Below are positions 56,011 to 63,987 of a stretch of DNA of 63,987 nt, piece by piece. The notes under the pieces are model-generated. The model did no database searches and was not told the origin of the DNA. It saw nothing but the letters and a program-made list of their open reading frames with translations. The stretch covers positions 1-63,987 of the forward strand of contig NZ_PVWJ01000009.1 of NCBI RefSeq assembly GCF_003003775.1. The letters run 5' to 3'. A program made the position numbers and the translations under genes. How positions within the stretch are numbered: the stretch's first letter is position 1; each line of letters starts with the position of its first letter. This DNA comes from Merismopedia glauca CCAP 1448/3 (lineage in GTDB: Bacteria > Cyanobacteriota > Cyanobacteriia > Cyanobacteriales > CCAP-1448).

Positions 56011-56039
56011 GTACAGACGTAGTAGTGCTACGTCTGTAC
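56011..56039. repeat. Palindrome GTACAGACGTAG, second copy
   Basis: 12-bp perfect stem around TAGTG, with TGACTTC units on both sides (55999-56010 and 56044-56058). It has the same architecture as the copy at 49100. It lies between cdsA and cbiT on the minus strand. Confidence 0.75.
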
Positions 56040-56058
56040 GAATGACTTCTGACTTCTG

Positions 56059-56658
56059 CTATAGTTTCTCACCACTGAGAATAAATATGGGGTCAACTGC
56101 GACAAAGTTTTGATGCATACCTCGCACTTCTAACCGATTCACTGCTGACTGCACCACTTCAATGTTTCGGGCGTGCAGGTCGGAAAAGCTTTCCGAAATT
56201 GCATACAGACTTTCTAGATTACCAGCCGTTGCTACTACTCTGCCAGTATCAGGCAGATATTGCCATACTTGTCTCAATATATCTTTACTAGAACGTCCTC
56301 CCTCAATACAAACCCTTTCTGGGAGATGGGAGATCGAAGACAAACATTCAGGTGCTGTACCTTCGATAACTTCCACATTTTGCACCCCAAAGCGATCGCA
56401 GTTGCGCCTAATCAAGCTCGCTACTTCTTCGTCTCTTTCTACTGCTACAATCTTACCTTGAGGGCACAACAATCCAGATTCTACTGCAATCGTACCAGTT
56501 CCCGCACCAATATCCCACAATACCCCATCAGATTTGAGGCGCAAAGCTGCCAGAATTAATACTCTCACTTCTCTCTTGGTTAAAGGAATGCCTGGTAAGC
56601 GTTCAAATAGTTCATCAGGAATTCCAGGGGTAATATAAGACCAAATCTGTGAGGGCAT
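56059..56658 (-). CDS. cbiT: Precorrin-6B C5,15-methyltransferase subunit CbiT
   Basis: 199 residues, the length of stand-alone CbiT. SAM-binding motif I is VLWDIGAGTGTIAVE (near 46). GIPLTKREVRVLILAALRL precedes it and ERVCIEGGRSSKDIL lies near 115. It carries out C15 methylation and decarboxylation in cobalamin synthesis. A heptamer array TTGGGGA/ATCGGGA begins three bases upstream of its start codon, taking up the leader. No cobalamin riboswitch is visible in the 67-bp gap to the decarboxylase gene. Confidence 0.92.
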   Translation of the reverse strand: MPSQIWSYITPGIPDELFERLPGIPLTKREVRVLILAALRLKSDGVLWDIGAGTGTIAVESGLLCPQGKIVAVERDEEVASLIRRNCDRFGVQNVEVIEGTAPECLSSISHLPERVCIEGGRSSKDILRQVWQYLPDTGRVVATAGNLESLYAISESFSDLHARNIEVVQSAVNRLEVRGMHQNFVAVDPIFILSGEKL

Positions 56659-56660
56659 TT

Positions 56661-56712
56661 TTGGGGATTGGGGATTGGGGAATCGGGAATCGGGATTGGG
56701 GAATCGGGATTG
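56661..56712. repeat. TTGGGGA/ATCGGGA heptamer array in the cbiT leader
   Basis: Seven units mixing TTGGGGA and ATCGGGA with exact 7-bp period, two bases upstream of the cbiT start. It could influence cbiT translation because it replaces the ribosome-binding region. Confidence 0.85.
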
Positions 56713-56725
56713 TGACTTTTCCCCG

Positions 56726-58177
56726 TTACCTTTTAACTACCTTAAAACTTTTCAGGAGCGGATCGCTACAGCCTGTAATTGTACCTCCACTGGCTAGGAC
56801 TGAATCTAGATAATTCAACGCTTCTAAAGTAATTACTTCCCCTGGCATTAATAAAGGAATTCCTGGTGGATATGGGCAAATTAATTCGCTACTGAGGCGA
56901 TCGCGCGCTTCCTCTCTGGTCACTCTCTCTGTCTGGCTAAAATAAGCCTCCCGTGGCGACATTTCGGATTTAATCGGTATATTAAGAAAAGTTAAAGGCT
57001 CTTGCGTAATTAATTTATTTGGGGTAGAATTCTGGATAATGGAAAATCTGTGCCCAAGTAGGTCAATGTCTGTTTGAGTGTTTCCCAAGCTGATAATAAA
57101 CGTCAAATGCTGTAGAGAAGGTAACTCTGCAATAACACCTTGGTCTATTAACATTTCATCAGCTTCAAACCCAGTAATTCCCAGTTCTGCTACCCGTACC
57201 GTCAGACGAGTTGGATCTAAAGCTGTAAAACCAGGGGTGTAGCTAGGCTTTAGGATAGACAAACTTGGAAGAGAAGAGATTTGATTTTGAGCGATCGCCG
57301 CTAGTGTTAAAGTTCTAGATAGTAACTCTTCCCCTTGAGTCGCCATTTGGTGACGAGCAGCATCCAAAGAAGCTAATAACAAAGCATTAGGACTAGTAGA
57401 TTGGACTAACTGTAAAGCTTGAGAGATCCTATCTGGATCGACTCTATTTCCCCGAAGGTGTAACATAGAAGCTTGACTGACAGCGCCCAAAACCTTGTGA
57501 GTAGACTGTACCGTTAAATCCGCACCAGCAGCCAAAGCGGAAATAGGTAAATCGGGGTGAAAAGCAAAATGAGCGCCATGAGCTTCATCTACTAATAAAG
57601 GGATACGATACCCATGAGTAAGTTCTGCGATCGCCTCAATATCGCCGCACGCACCAAAGTAAGTCGGGTAAACCATCAAGACTGCCTTAGCATTTGGATG
57701 CGCTTCTAAAGCCTGTTTTACCGCCTCTGGAGTAATACTATGAGCCAAGTCTAATTTCGCGTCGTACTCCGGTTGAATAAAAATCGGGATAGCGCCAGAC
57801 AAAATTAGCCCAGAAACCACAGAATAATGGACATTGCGAGGGATAATTATTTTATCTCCAGGAGCGCAAGTCCCCAAAATCGCCGCTATTATACCACAAG
57901 TCGAACCATTGACCAGAAACCAGGTGCGAGCGCTCCCAAAAGTTTCAGATGCTAACTCTTGAGCCTCTAAAATAACCCCTGCTGGAGCAAATAAATTATC
58001 TAATTGGGGTAATTCCGGCAGATCTAGAGCAAAAACAGCCGAACCAAAAGCTGCTGTCAGGCGATCGCTAATTCCCACCCCTCTTTTATGTCCGGGCGCA
58101 TAAAAAGGTGCATGATATAAACTACCACACTCAATTAATGCATCTAATAGAGGGATTTTACCCTGGATCTGCGTCAT
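56726..58177 (-). CDS. Orn/Lys/Arg decarboxylase-family PLP enzyme
   Basis: 483 residues, the short cyanobacterial form. FYAPGHKRGVGIS (near 25) and the PLP-binding Lys in LTVQSTHKVLGAVSQ (near 226) are present. So are VDEAHGAHFAF (near 197) with the cofactor Asp and His, and a C-terminal domain with CPYPPGIPLLMPGE. It should decarboxylate a basic amino acid to a polyamine or cadaverine; arginine or lysine cannot be separated by eye. The N-terminal wing domain of the inducible E. coli enzymes is absent, as in the compact family. Confidence 0.9.
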   Translation of the reverse strand: MTQIQGKIPLLDALIECGSLYHAPFYAPGHKRGVGISDRLTAAFGSAVFALDLPELPQLDNLFAPAGVILEAQELASETFGSARTWFLVNGSTCGIIAAILGTCAPGDKIIIPRNVHYSVVSGLILSGAIPIFIQPEYDAKLDLAHSITPEAVKQALEAHPNAKAVLMVYPTYFGACGDIEAIAELTHGYRIPLLVDEAHGAHFAFHPDLPISALAAGADLTVQSTHKVLGAVSQASMLHLRGNRVDPDRISQALQLVQSTSPNALLLASLDAARHQMATQGEELLSRTLTLAAIAQNQISSLPSLSILKPSYTPGFTALDPTRLTVRVAELGITGFEADEMLIDQGVIAELPSLQHLTFIISLGNTQTDIDLLGHRFSIIQNSTPNKLITQEPLTFLNIPIKSEMSPREAYFSQTERVTREEARDRLSSELICPYPPGIPLLMPGEVITLEALNYLDSVLASGGTITGCSDPLLKSFKVVKR

Positions 58178-58234
58178 TCAGTATCCGTTCTCAATGGTAC
58201 AAGGCAAATAACGAGTACCTCAAAAATTTTACCC

Positions 58235-58648
58235 CTACTTCTGACTTCTGACTTCTGACTTCTGACTTCTGACCTTACGTTTAGCCGGTTTTTCTCCTGG
58301 CAAAAAGCGGTCTAAAGCTGCTTTCAACTCTTGAATTTCTACTTCAATATTGCCTTCTCGAGCAGCCCTAGCAATGCATTGAGTTAAATGTTCATCTAAA
58401 ATAATTCTTGATACCCGATCCAATGCCCCCCGAACGGCGGCGATTTGGATTAAAACTTCTGGACAATCAGTATCTTCCTGAACCATAGTTTTAATCCCCC
58501 GAATATGACCTTCTAGACGGGATAAACGATTAATAATTTGTCGTCGAGAAGATTCTGTATGTACGTGAGCATGAGTATGTTCTTTCTCCCCATGAGTGTG
58601 GCGATCTAGGGTAGAACTTTCCTCAGTCAAGGAGTTAGATACAACCAT
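58235..58648 (-). CDS. CsoR/RcnR-family metal-sensing repressor, InrS-like
   Basis: 137 residues from the ATG at 58648; an ATG at 58684 would add a 12-residue hydrophobic lead that I think is not used. The His-rich head HTHGEKEHTHAHVHTESS precedes the four-helix DUF156 core (about 35-115). Likely metal ligands are the His near the core start, Cys in EDTDCPEVL, His in LDEHLTQC and Cys in the same motif, the set used by Synechocystis InrS to bind nickel. It should repress metal export genes until metal binds. The tail [14 protein letters not shown] is translated TGACTTC-type repeat. It is divergent from the HhoA-type protease gene. Confidence 0.88.
   Translation of the reverse strand: MVVSNSLTEESSTLDRHTHGEKEHTHAHVHTESSRRQIINRLSRLEGHIRGIKTMVQEDTDCPEVLIQIAAVRGALDRVSRIILDEHLTQCIARAAREGNIEVEIQELKAALDRFLPGEKPAKRKVRSQKSEVRSQK
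58242..58276. repeat. TGACTTC array inside the 3' end of the metal-sensor gene
   Basis: Five 7-bp units (the last TGACCTT), read on the minus strand as RSQKSEV. The stop codon lies just outside (58235-58237). Confidence 0.85.
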
Positions 58649-58747
58649 TGCAGATGACAGGAAAAGAGTGAAGGTAGTACTCAAGATTGTAGTCTAAGTG
58701 CCACACTGATGGTAATAAACCTTTCTGTTGAGAGATAAATTATACTC

Positions 58748-59896
58748 ATGAGATTTGCTCAGTTTACTAATTTCAGGCGTGTTTCGATCCAGTATGTGGT
58801 GGCGATCGCTTTAAGTATATGCTTATGGTTAAATACGGTTCCAGTTAGCGCTGCTCCCCAAGCTCTGACTCATTCGGAAAGTTTTGTGGCTCTAGCCGTC
58901 AAGCGAGTTGGTTCGGCTGTAGTTAGGATTGATACGGAAAGAACCATAGAGCGTCGCAGCGATCCGATGCTAGAAGACCCGTTTTTCCGCCGTTTTTTTG
59001 GCGACGATTATTTCCCGCAAATGCCCCAATCGGAAAGATTAAAGGGACAAGGTTCTGGCTTTATTATTGATAGTAGTGGAATAGTTTTAACTAACGCTCA
59101 TGTAGTCGATCGAGCCGATAAAGTAACTATTACCCTCAAAGATGGGCGTAATTTCCCTGGAAAAGTTCAAGGAGTAGATCGGGTAACAGATTTAGCTGTG
59201 GTTAAACTCCAAGGTGGAAGTAACCTACCTGTAGCACCTCTAGGAGACTCAACTCAAGTAGAAGTTGGAGATTGGGCGATCGCTGTAGGTAATCCTCTTG
59301 GTTTAGATAATACAGTAACTTTAGGTATTGTTAGTACCTTGAAACGCTCTAGTGCTGCTGTAGGGATTCCAGATAAACGCTTAGATTTCATTCAAACTGA
59401 TGCTGCGATTAACCCAGGAAATTCGGGAGGACCTTTACTCAATCAGCAAGGCGAAGTAATTGGGATTAATACGGCGATTAGACCAGATGCAATGGGAATT
59501 GGCTTTGCTATTCCTATTGATAAAGCTAAACAAATTACTTCCCTCTTAATTAGGGGAGAAAAAGTTGCTCATCCCTACTTAGGGGTACAAATGACTACTC
59601 TGACTCCGGTTTTAGCCGCAGAAAACAATAACGATCCTAATTCTGCCATCGAGTTACCAGAAGTCAATGGAGTTTTAGTGGTTCAGGTATTACCAAATAC
59701 TCCAGCAGCCAAAGCAGGTTTACGTCGAGGAGATACTATTTTGCAAATAGATGGTCAATCAGTTACTACTGCTGATGGCTTGCAAAGTGTTATAGAAAAC
59801 TCTCAGGTAGGTAGTTCCATAAAACTAAAACTCCAACGTGGAAAATCAGTACTTTCACTAGATGTAAAAACTGGGGAACTAGAGAACGCAGCTTAA
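58748..59896 (+). CDS. HhoA/HtrA-type serine protease with one PDZ domain
   Basis: 382 residues. An N-terminal signal or anchor helix (about 15-36, [19 protein letters not shown]) is followed by a trypsin-like domain. The catalytic triad is His in LTNAHVVD (near 117), Asp in TDLAVVKL (near 148) and Ser in [10 protein letters not shown] (near 226). One PDZ domain follows (about 285-375, [16 protein letters not shown]). Cyanobacteria have three such proteases (HhoA, HhoB, HtrA) in the periplasm or thylakoid lumen that clear damaged protein; this could be any of them. It is divergent from the metal sensor with about 100 bp between starts. Confidence 0.92.
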   Translation: MRFAQFTNFRRVSIQYVVAIALSICLWLNTVPVSAAPQALTHSESFVALAVKRVGSAVVRIDTERTIERRSDPMLEDPFFRRFFGDDYFPQMPQSERLKGQGSGFIIDSSGIVLTNAHVVDRADKVTITLKDGRNFPGKVQGVDRVTDLAVVKLQGGSNLPVAPLGDSTQVEVGDWAIAVGNPLGLDNTVTLGIVSTLKRSSAAVGIPDKRLDFIQTDAAINPGNSGGPLLNQQGEVIGINTAIRPDAMGIGFAIPIDKAKQITSLLIRGEKVAHPYLGVQMTTLTPVLAAENNNDPNSAIELPEVNGVLVVQVLPNTPAAKAGLRRGDTILQIDGQSVTTADGLQSVIENSQVGSSIKLKLQRGKSVLSLDVKTGELENAA

Positions 59897-60017
59897 AGCT
59901 AACAACTTAATAATTACAACGCGAGTAAAGCCTCGCGTATTTTATCTAATTGAATCGCTGGAAATGCTTCATAAACATGATCGTAAATCTGGAAGTGATT
60001 TGGTAACTTTCTTCAGC

Positions 60018-60812
60018 CTATTTTGTGACACTAAAAGGTAAACGCTGATACTTAAGATAGAAACCACCCAATACCAAGACAACAATGATTAATGTCCCAA
60101 TGCCTAGGGGACTGGGAAGCCAAAATCCTGTCTCAACGCGGTTGATTTCTCCTGGTTTGAGGTGCCAAACTACTTGATGAGGTGAAGTTTCTGCAACTGC
60201 GCTTTGACTTCCTCTAGTGATGGGTTTTGGTTGACTGGGAGAATTGATAATCAGACTTAAATCAGCGATAGAATCGGGACTGAGGACTATGTTACCGCTA
60301 GAAGAGAGAACACCAAGCGATCGCAAGTCTACTTCATAACTTAATTTGTTTCTAATAAACAGTAAAAAGTTGCTTTGATAGACTTTAAATTGAGAGGCAA
60401 AAGTTGGGATATTTACACCCTCAACTGGTTGAAGATTAGTCGTTTTAACCGGATTGAAAAAGCTATTGAGTTTGGTTTCTAATTCTTTGGTTGTATTAAA
60501 AGGGATCGTGACTGTTACTTCTCGATCGGAGACTCGCTTAGTTCTTCCTTGTAAAGATTTTGTCCGCCTTTCCAGACTATTTAACCAAGCTTTGGCTTGA
60601 GAGTCATTGAAGCTAGTTAATTGTTCTTCTAAGCGGACGTGTTGAACAATTTCTCCATGATTGACTCCTTTAAAATTTATCCCCAAATCGTATTTAAGAC
60701 AGCCAGAAAGTAGAGTTGATGTTAATATCACTACTACTAAGACTCGAAATACTCTAGCCAGATGGCTGAGCAACTGGAAGATATGACCTCTAGCTAGAGA
60801 CGCTGACTTCAC
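60018..60812 (-). CDS. DUF3153 lipoprotein
   Basis: 264 residues. An N-terminal signal with lipobox-like TLLSGC (Cys near 38) is followed by YDLGINFKGVNHGEIVQHVR, a DUF3153 hallmark. A C-terminal membrane helix (about 234-254, PLGIGTLIIVVLVLGGFYL) has a short basic tail. It should be a membrane-tethered protein with its central domain outside the cytoplasm. It is conserved in cyanobacteria and algae, function unknown. It is on the same strand as pmbA, 44 bp downstream, so probably cotranscribed. Confidence 0.82.
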   Translation of the reverse strand: MKSASLARGHIFQLLSHLARVFRVLVVVILTSTLLSGCLKYDLGINFKGVNHGEIVQHVRLEEQLTSFNDSQAKAWLNSLERRTKSLQGRTKRVSDREVTVTIPFNTTKELETKLNSFFNPVKTTNLQPVEGVNIPTFASQFKVYQSNFLLFIRNKLSYEVDLRSLGVLSSSGNIVLSPDSIADLSLIINSPSQPKPITRGSQSAVAETSPHQVVWHLKPGEINRVETGFWLPSPLGIGTLIIVVLVLGGFYLKYQRLPFSVTK

Positions 60813-60856
60813 GGGAATCTCTCCTATCTTTAAATACTATATAAGCAAATTATGGA

Positions 60857-62161
60857 TTACTGACGGGCTGCCACGCCAAGTTTTTCAAACAAAATACTGG
60901 GGACATAAGCACTACCACCAACCCATTCAGGGCGATCGCTTAAATCTACTAGGTGGTTGAAAGCTTCAAAAATGCTCCCAGCTACCATCGTATTCTTGAC
61001 GCGACCGACTATCTCGCCTTTTTCAACTTTATAGCCCAAGTCTAGATTAACTGAAAATTCTCCCGCTAATTGATTAGATTGTCCAGCCCCCAAAACTTGC
61101 TCGACGATTAATCCTTCTTCGATATTGGCGATTAAATCAGCCACAGAGGTTTTTCCAGGGGAAACGCATAAATTGACCAAATCTGGACCAGGACGGGATA
61201 AACCGCCACGGAAGCCATTTCCAGTCGATTCACAACCACCTCTGGCACCCCAACGCCGATCCCAGTAAAAGCGTTCAACTGTACCTTCAGCAATTAAGAC
61301 TTTTTGGCTAGTCGGAGTCCCTTCATCGTCAAAAGGACTAGCACTAGGACCAATTGTAGGATCTTCAAACAAGGTGAGGCGAGAATCGAATAGGGTTTGA
61401 CCTAGTTTATCGGCTAGTGGGGAAGCCTTTTGGACTACGGTTTGACCGGATAGAATGGTATCAAATAAACCCCAAATTGTGGAGGAACTAGCTCTAGGAG
61501 TGAAAAATACGGGGAAAGTCCCGCTATTAATTGTCGCAGAACGTTCTGCCCATCGGTACTTTTGGATTAAGTCAGCTAGGAGGCGATCGCAATCTGGCAT
61601 TTCCTCTTTTGCCACATCATAGCTGTAAACTTGGAGGAAATCTTCTCCCTGCACCAAGTTACCCGAAATACTAGCACTGACGATTTTCCTAGTTCTCGCA
61701 CCATAGACATCTTTGGTAGTAGCAATTTTCACATTTCCGGTGCGAACGTGAAAGCCTACATCTACCAGGATCTCTGAATTATAAGCATGAACTTGCTCAA
61801 TTAAACTTTTTCCCTTTTCTACCAACTCTTGGGTACTTGGTGGAGTATAGCTACTTCCAACATCAGGAAATTGGATACCGCTAGCAAATTCAAACTCAGC
61901 CAAGTCGCCAATCCCTGCGGTTTGAACAGCAGCGTCAACTAAGTCTTCTACACGGGTTAAGTCTGTAGAACTAGCAAAACCCAAACGTCCATTGTGGATA
62001 ACTCGTAAAGCTACTCCTTGAACGGCTTTGGTTTGCAGAGATTTAAGCCGATTATTTTCAAATTCAATCGGTGTATCTTGACTGGATAAATAGTAAACTT
62101 CAGCCACATCGACTTTGGCGGCGGCTAATTGCAGAATTTGCTCTAGTTTTGAGTCACTCAC
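60857..62161 (-). CDS. pmbA: TldE/PmbA-family metalloprotease subunit
   Basis: 434 residues. The N-terminal domain has EVYYLSSQDTPIEFENNRLK and GVALRVIHNGRLGFASS. The C-terminal domain has GLFDTILSGQTVVQKASPLA, DDEGTPTSQKVLIAEG and LVNLCVSPGKTS. No HExxxH is present, which is right for TldE; the zinc motif is in partner TldD. TldD/TldE together trim leader peptides and degrade unfolded peptides. tldD is usually just upstream, but here that side is an IS630 remnant, so the partner lies elsewhere or was separated. Confidence 0.88.
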   Translation of the reverse strand: MSDSKLEQILQLAAAKVDVAEVYYLSSQDTPIEFENNRLKSLQTKAVQGVALRVIHNGRLGFASSTDLTRVEDLVDAAVQTAGIGDLAEFEFASGIQFPDVGSSYTPPSTQELVEKGKSLIEQVHAYNSEILVDVGFHVRTGNVKIATTKDVYGARTRKIVSASISGNLVQGEDFLQVYSYDVAKEEMPDCDRLLADLIQKYRWAERSATINSGTFPVFFTPRASSSTIWGLFDTILSGQTVVQKASPLADKLGQTLFDSRLTLFEDPTIGPSASPFDDEGTPTSQKVLIAEGTVERFYWDRRWGARGGCESTGNGFRGGLSRPGPDLVNLCVSPGKTSVADLIANIEEGLIVEQVLGAGQSNQLAGEFSVNLDLGYKVEKGEIVGRVKNTMVAGSIFEAFNHLVDLSDRPEWVGGSAYVPSILFEKLGVAARQ

Positions 62162-62297
62162 GATGAATCTATGTGTGGGGATGCTTTCTTACACCATCTT
62201 AGGCGATCGCATCTGGTTCTGTTTCATTTTCAGTCGGTAAGTGCTGAATCAAAATAAATTTATCGAGGAGATGGAGACACTTGTGGAGATAAGCACT

Positions 62298-62605
62298 TAA
62301 ACAAAATTAATTGTATATTTAGTTCCAACTTGCCGCAGAATGTCTTCCACAGAACTAACTAGAGCATCCCAATTTTCATAAGCTCGACCATCAAGCCATT
62401 CATATTTCATTTTCTGCCATAACAACTCAATTATATTCAGTTGAGGAGAATAAGTGGGTAGCTTTGAAAATACTCAACCCTTTTTGCTTCCATTGTTCTT
62501 CCCGCTCTCTGAGCTTCTTAGTGTAGTGAATTGAGGCTTTATCTAAAACTAAGACGGTTTCTTGAGTTAAAGAATCAGGGGAACCAGCTACAGTGGATAG
62601 GTTGA
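62298..62605 (-). pseudogene. IS630-family transposase 3' remnant, frameshifted
   Basis: Minus-strand reading gives TVAGSPDSLTQETVLVLDKA, SIHYTKKLREREEQWKQKGL and SIFKA, then a one-base insertion near 62460. The next frame reads LPTYSPQLNIIELLWQKMKY then EWLDGRAYENWDALVSSVED to a TAA at 62298-62300. These are the second Asp (LDKASIH) and Glu (LNIIELLW) regions of the IS630 DDE domain. The N-terminal half is missing. The inactive remnant sits upstream of pmbA, where tldD might be expected. Confidence 0.85.
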
Positions 62606-62782
62606 CCCCAGAGCAAAAGCTGTACTATAGTTCCACCACAGTATATGCTATATGCTCATATGTCGGTAGTGCCAGAGCGCCCAGAGCATCAAGAGCGCCA
62701 GTTACAGGAAATGGAGAGGGATTAGAAACTAACCTTCAAAAAATGCCATTGGCTCGGTCAGAGCTTCTGCGACTAAAAATAG

Positions 62783-62812
62783 TTGCATAATTAGGCTTCA
62801 AACTACGATAAT
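62783..62812 (+). promoter_or_regulatory. Candidate sigma-70-type promoter for hicAB
   Basis: TTGCAT (62783-62788) and GATAAT (62807-62812) with 18 bp between, 26 bp before the hicA ATG. It fits consensus at most positions, though AT-rich DNA makes chance matches common. Confidence 0.35.
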
Positions 62813-62837
62813 AGAAGTAGTCAACGGGTAAATCCTC

Positions 62838-63092
62838 ATGACCCGCAGAGAAAAATTAATTCAGCGTTTTCTGACTTTGCCCAAAGATTTTACGTGGTCA
62901 GAGTTGGTTAAGCTGCTAGTGGGATTGGGATTTGAGCTAGTCAGTACTGGAAAAACAGGTGGTTCGAGGCGACGTTTTGTGAACGATTCTGGAGTGATCA
63001 TTAGTTTGCACGAACCTCATCCCCAGAATATCTTGAAGCGATACCAACTTGAGCAAATTATCGCTATTCTTCAGCAAGAGGGACTGTTATGA
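62838..63092 (+). CDS. hicA: HicA-family toxin
   Basis: 84 residues with the dsRBD-like HicA fold: DFTWSELVKLLVGLGFELV, then GGSRRRFVNDSGVIISLHEP and ILKRYQLEQIIAILQQEGLL. HicA is an mRNA interferase neutralised by HicB. The catalytic His usually found after GS (GSHxxF) is replaced here by Arg (GGSRRRF), as in a known-looking variant group, so activity may use HEPHP or be altered. The stop overlaps the hicB start as ATGA (63089-63092). Confidence 0.85.
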   Translation: MTRREKLIQRFLTLPKDFTWSELVKLLVGLGFELVSTGKTGGSRRRFVNDSGVIISLHEPHPQNILKRYQLEQIIAILQQEGLL

Positions 63093-63442
63093 ATGACATG
63101 ATGGAATATAAAGATTATTTAGGCTCAATTCAATACAGTCAGTCAGATGGAATTTTATATGGAAAAGTGGAGTACATTCGTAGTTTAATTAGTTTTGAAG
63201 CCGAAGATATTGCGACTTTGAAGGCAAGTTTTCAAGAAGCTATTGATGATTATTTAAACCTGTGTCAAGAGCGGGGAATAGAACCTGAAAAACCATTTAA
63301 AGGTAGTTTTAATGTCCGAGTAGGTACTCAACTTCATCGACAAGCTATCTTGTTTTCTCAGCAAAAAGGACTCAATCTCAACCAATTAGTGACCAAAGCC
63401 CTAGAGAGTTATCTGGGTCAAGAGGCAAGGAACCATCAATAA
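63089..63442 (+). CDS. hicB: HicB-family antitoxin
   Basis: 117 residues. The N-terminal partial RNase H fold has YLGSIQYSQSDGILYGKVEY, LISFEAEDIATLKASFQEAI and DDYLNLC. The C-terminal ribbon-helix-helix domain GSFNVRVGTQLHRQAILFSQ ends NQLVTKALESYL. It binds and inhibits HicA and should repress the operon through the C-terminal domain. It is coupled to hicA by a four-base overlap. The unknown gene 13 bp downstream may be cotranscribed. Confidence 0.88.
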   Translation: MNDMMEYKDYLGSIQYSQSDGILYGKVEYIRSLISFEAEDIATLKASFQEAIDDYLNLCQERGIEPEKPFKGSFNVRVGTQLHRQAILFSQQKGLNLNQLVTKALESYLGQEARNHQ

Positions 63443-63455
63443 CATCTAGGAGCAG

Positions 63456-63926
63456 ATGAGTGAACCAAATCAACATTTGTACCAAGCAATTGGGACGGTA
63501 TACGGGATACTAGAGATCAACCCACCTAACACAACTTTGACTGTAGGAAATCGGGTGTTTCCTGCCAGCGTTAAAGGTGCAGTCCAAAAACGGCATCAAC
63601 CAGGACAAGTAGAGTTGTTCAGGTTTTATCCCCAACTCATTTCAGGGCAGATAGCATTTCATCTGATTGGCATTGTTACAGATGCAGAAGCGCAGACCGA
63701 AGAGCAACCATCCGGGCAACTGATTCTCAACGGCTGTTGGGAACTGTATCAAGACGAGCCTTACTTTATCATCTACCGAAATGAGATTCGTGGTTTAGGC
63801 GATCGCCTAACCCGAATGTTAGTACCAGTAGTTTGGTCAAATGCACCAACACCAGACGGACAATTTTGGGAAGCTAGAGCCACTTTCCAAGATGGAGCCT
63901 TTGTCATTACTAGACCTCTTGCATAA
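63456..63926 (+). CDS. Unknown 156-residue protein downstream of hicAB
   Basis: I do not recognise a named family. The protein is beta-rich and soluble: AIGTVYGILEINPPNTTLTV, GNRVFPASVKGAVQKRH, GQIAFHLIGIVTD, NGCWELYQDEPYFIIYRNEI and a basic-then-hydrophobic close. It has no signal or membrane helix, and an OB-like barrel is possible. It starts 13 bp after hicB and could be part of the same transcript, so it may be cargo of the toxin-antitoxin region or simply a neighbour. Similar proteins near replication or toxin genes in cyanobacteria come to mind, but I cannot confirm this. Confidence 0.6.
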   Translation: MSEPNQHLYQAIGTVYGILEINPPNTTLTVGNRVFPASVKGAVQKRHQPGQVELFRFYPQLISGQIAFHLIGIVTDAEAQTEEQPSGQLILNGCWELYQDEPYFIIYRNEIRGLGDRLTRMLVPVVWSNAPTPDGQFWEARATFQDGAFVITRPLA

Positions 63927-63987
63927 CTCCATTAATGTTAATATTAAGATGTGGAGTTTGCTCTAAAAATGATGAGGTATGAAATTA

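Noticed and set aside
56659-56725. Cobalamin riboswitch upstream of cbiT
   Set aside because: The gap is only 67 bp and mostly heptamer array; no B12-box sequence is visible.
62593-62790. 65-codon plus-strand frame beside the IS630 remnant
   Set aside because: No protein-like pattern; it contains ARAPRASRAPV from short repeats and overlaps the remnant's end.

Overview
The window is a chromosomal segment of a cyanobacterium. It carries the photosystem II genes psbH and psbN on opposite strands with tatA downstream of psbH, a CPP1-like chaperone gene and a DUF3153 lipoprotein gene. The HIP1 octamer GCGATCGC is scattered through most genes. Base composition is AT-leaning, and the spacers are unusually rich in short palindromes and 7-bp tandem repeats. 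I cannot name the genus from sequence alone. A filamentous or colonial species with many mobile and repeat elements fits best.

Layout. 1-9.2 kb: a glycogen-debranching-type glucosidase, an NtcB-like LysR regulator, DUF952, a sugar-type ABC ATPase, a secreted Cys-module protein, a three-gene ABC-2 exporter and a protein made of 19-residue repeats. 9.3-15.2 kb: aspS, a TVP38-type membrane protein, two tiny coiled-coil genes and valS. 15.5-22.7 kb: a kinase/FGE pseudogene, an Rpn-type nuclease, a membrane Ser/Thr kinase with SH3 domain, an FHA protein and an EcsC-like protein. 22.8-34.9 kb: MgtC, Xaa-Pro aminopeptidase, a GAF-GAF-PAS-GGDEF-EAL protein, rpmF, purA, two divergent dihydroorotase paralogues around lepB, and UbiD. 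35-38.8 kb: an accessory patch with brnT/brnA, a truncated second ubiD copy, an orphan gene behind a strong palindromic operator, a coupled retropepsin pair and decayed DNA. 38.8-49.1 kb: DUF6761, malQ, NUDIX, tRNA-Val, an HTH-AAA ATPase, cyanase, an AAA-WD40 giant, CPP1-like, tatA, psbH and psbN. 49.3-62.2 kb: GH38 mannosidase, uvrB, a MITE-disrupted vapB, cdsA, cbiT, a PLP decarboxylase, an InrS-like metal sensor, an HhoA-type protease, a DUF3153 lipoprotein and PmbA. 62.2-63.9 kb: an IS630 remnant, hicA/hicB and an unknown gene.

Genes that work together. Pyrimidine and purine synthesis genes (dihydroorotase, purA) lie close by. malQ and the debranching-type enzyme point to glycogen or maltodextrin turnover. 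The kinase and the FHA protein 43 bp downstream look like a writer and reader of phosphothreonine. The HTH-AAA and AAA-WD40 proteins share an AAA-like fold and bracket cyanase.

The most unusual content is structural rather than genic. There are at least nine unrelated 7-bp repeat families placed at gene boundaries, two of which are translated into heptapeptide tails. There are paired-hairpin repeats whose stems covary, and perfect palindromes nested inside heptamer arrays. A MITE has split vapB with a clean TA duplication, and another MITE sits inside an older repeat with a 10-bp duplication. A toxin-antitoxin pair is trapped between a full and a truncated ubiD. I did not find a convincing new multi-gene defence or biosynthetic system. 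The best candidates for follow-up are the orphan gene at 36544 with its operator, the AAA-like pair and the kinase-FHA locus.
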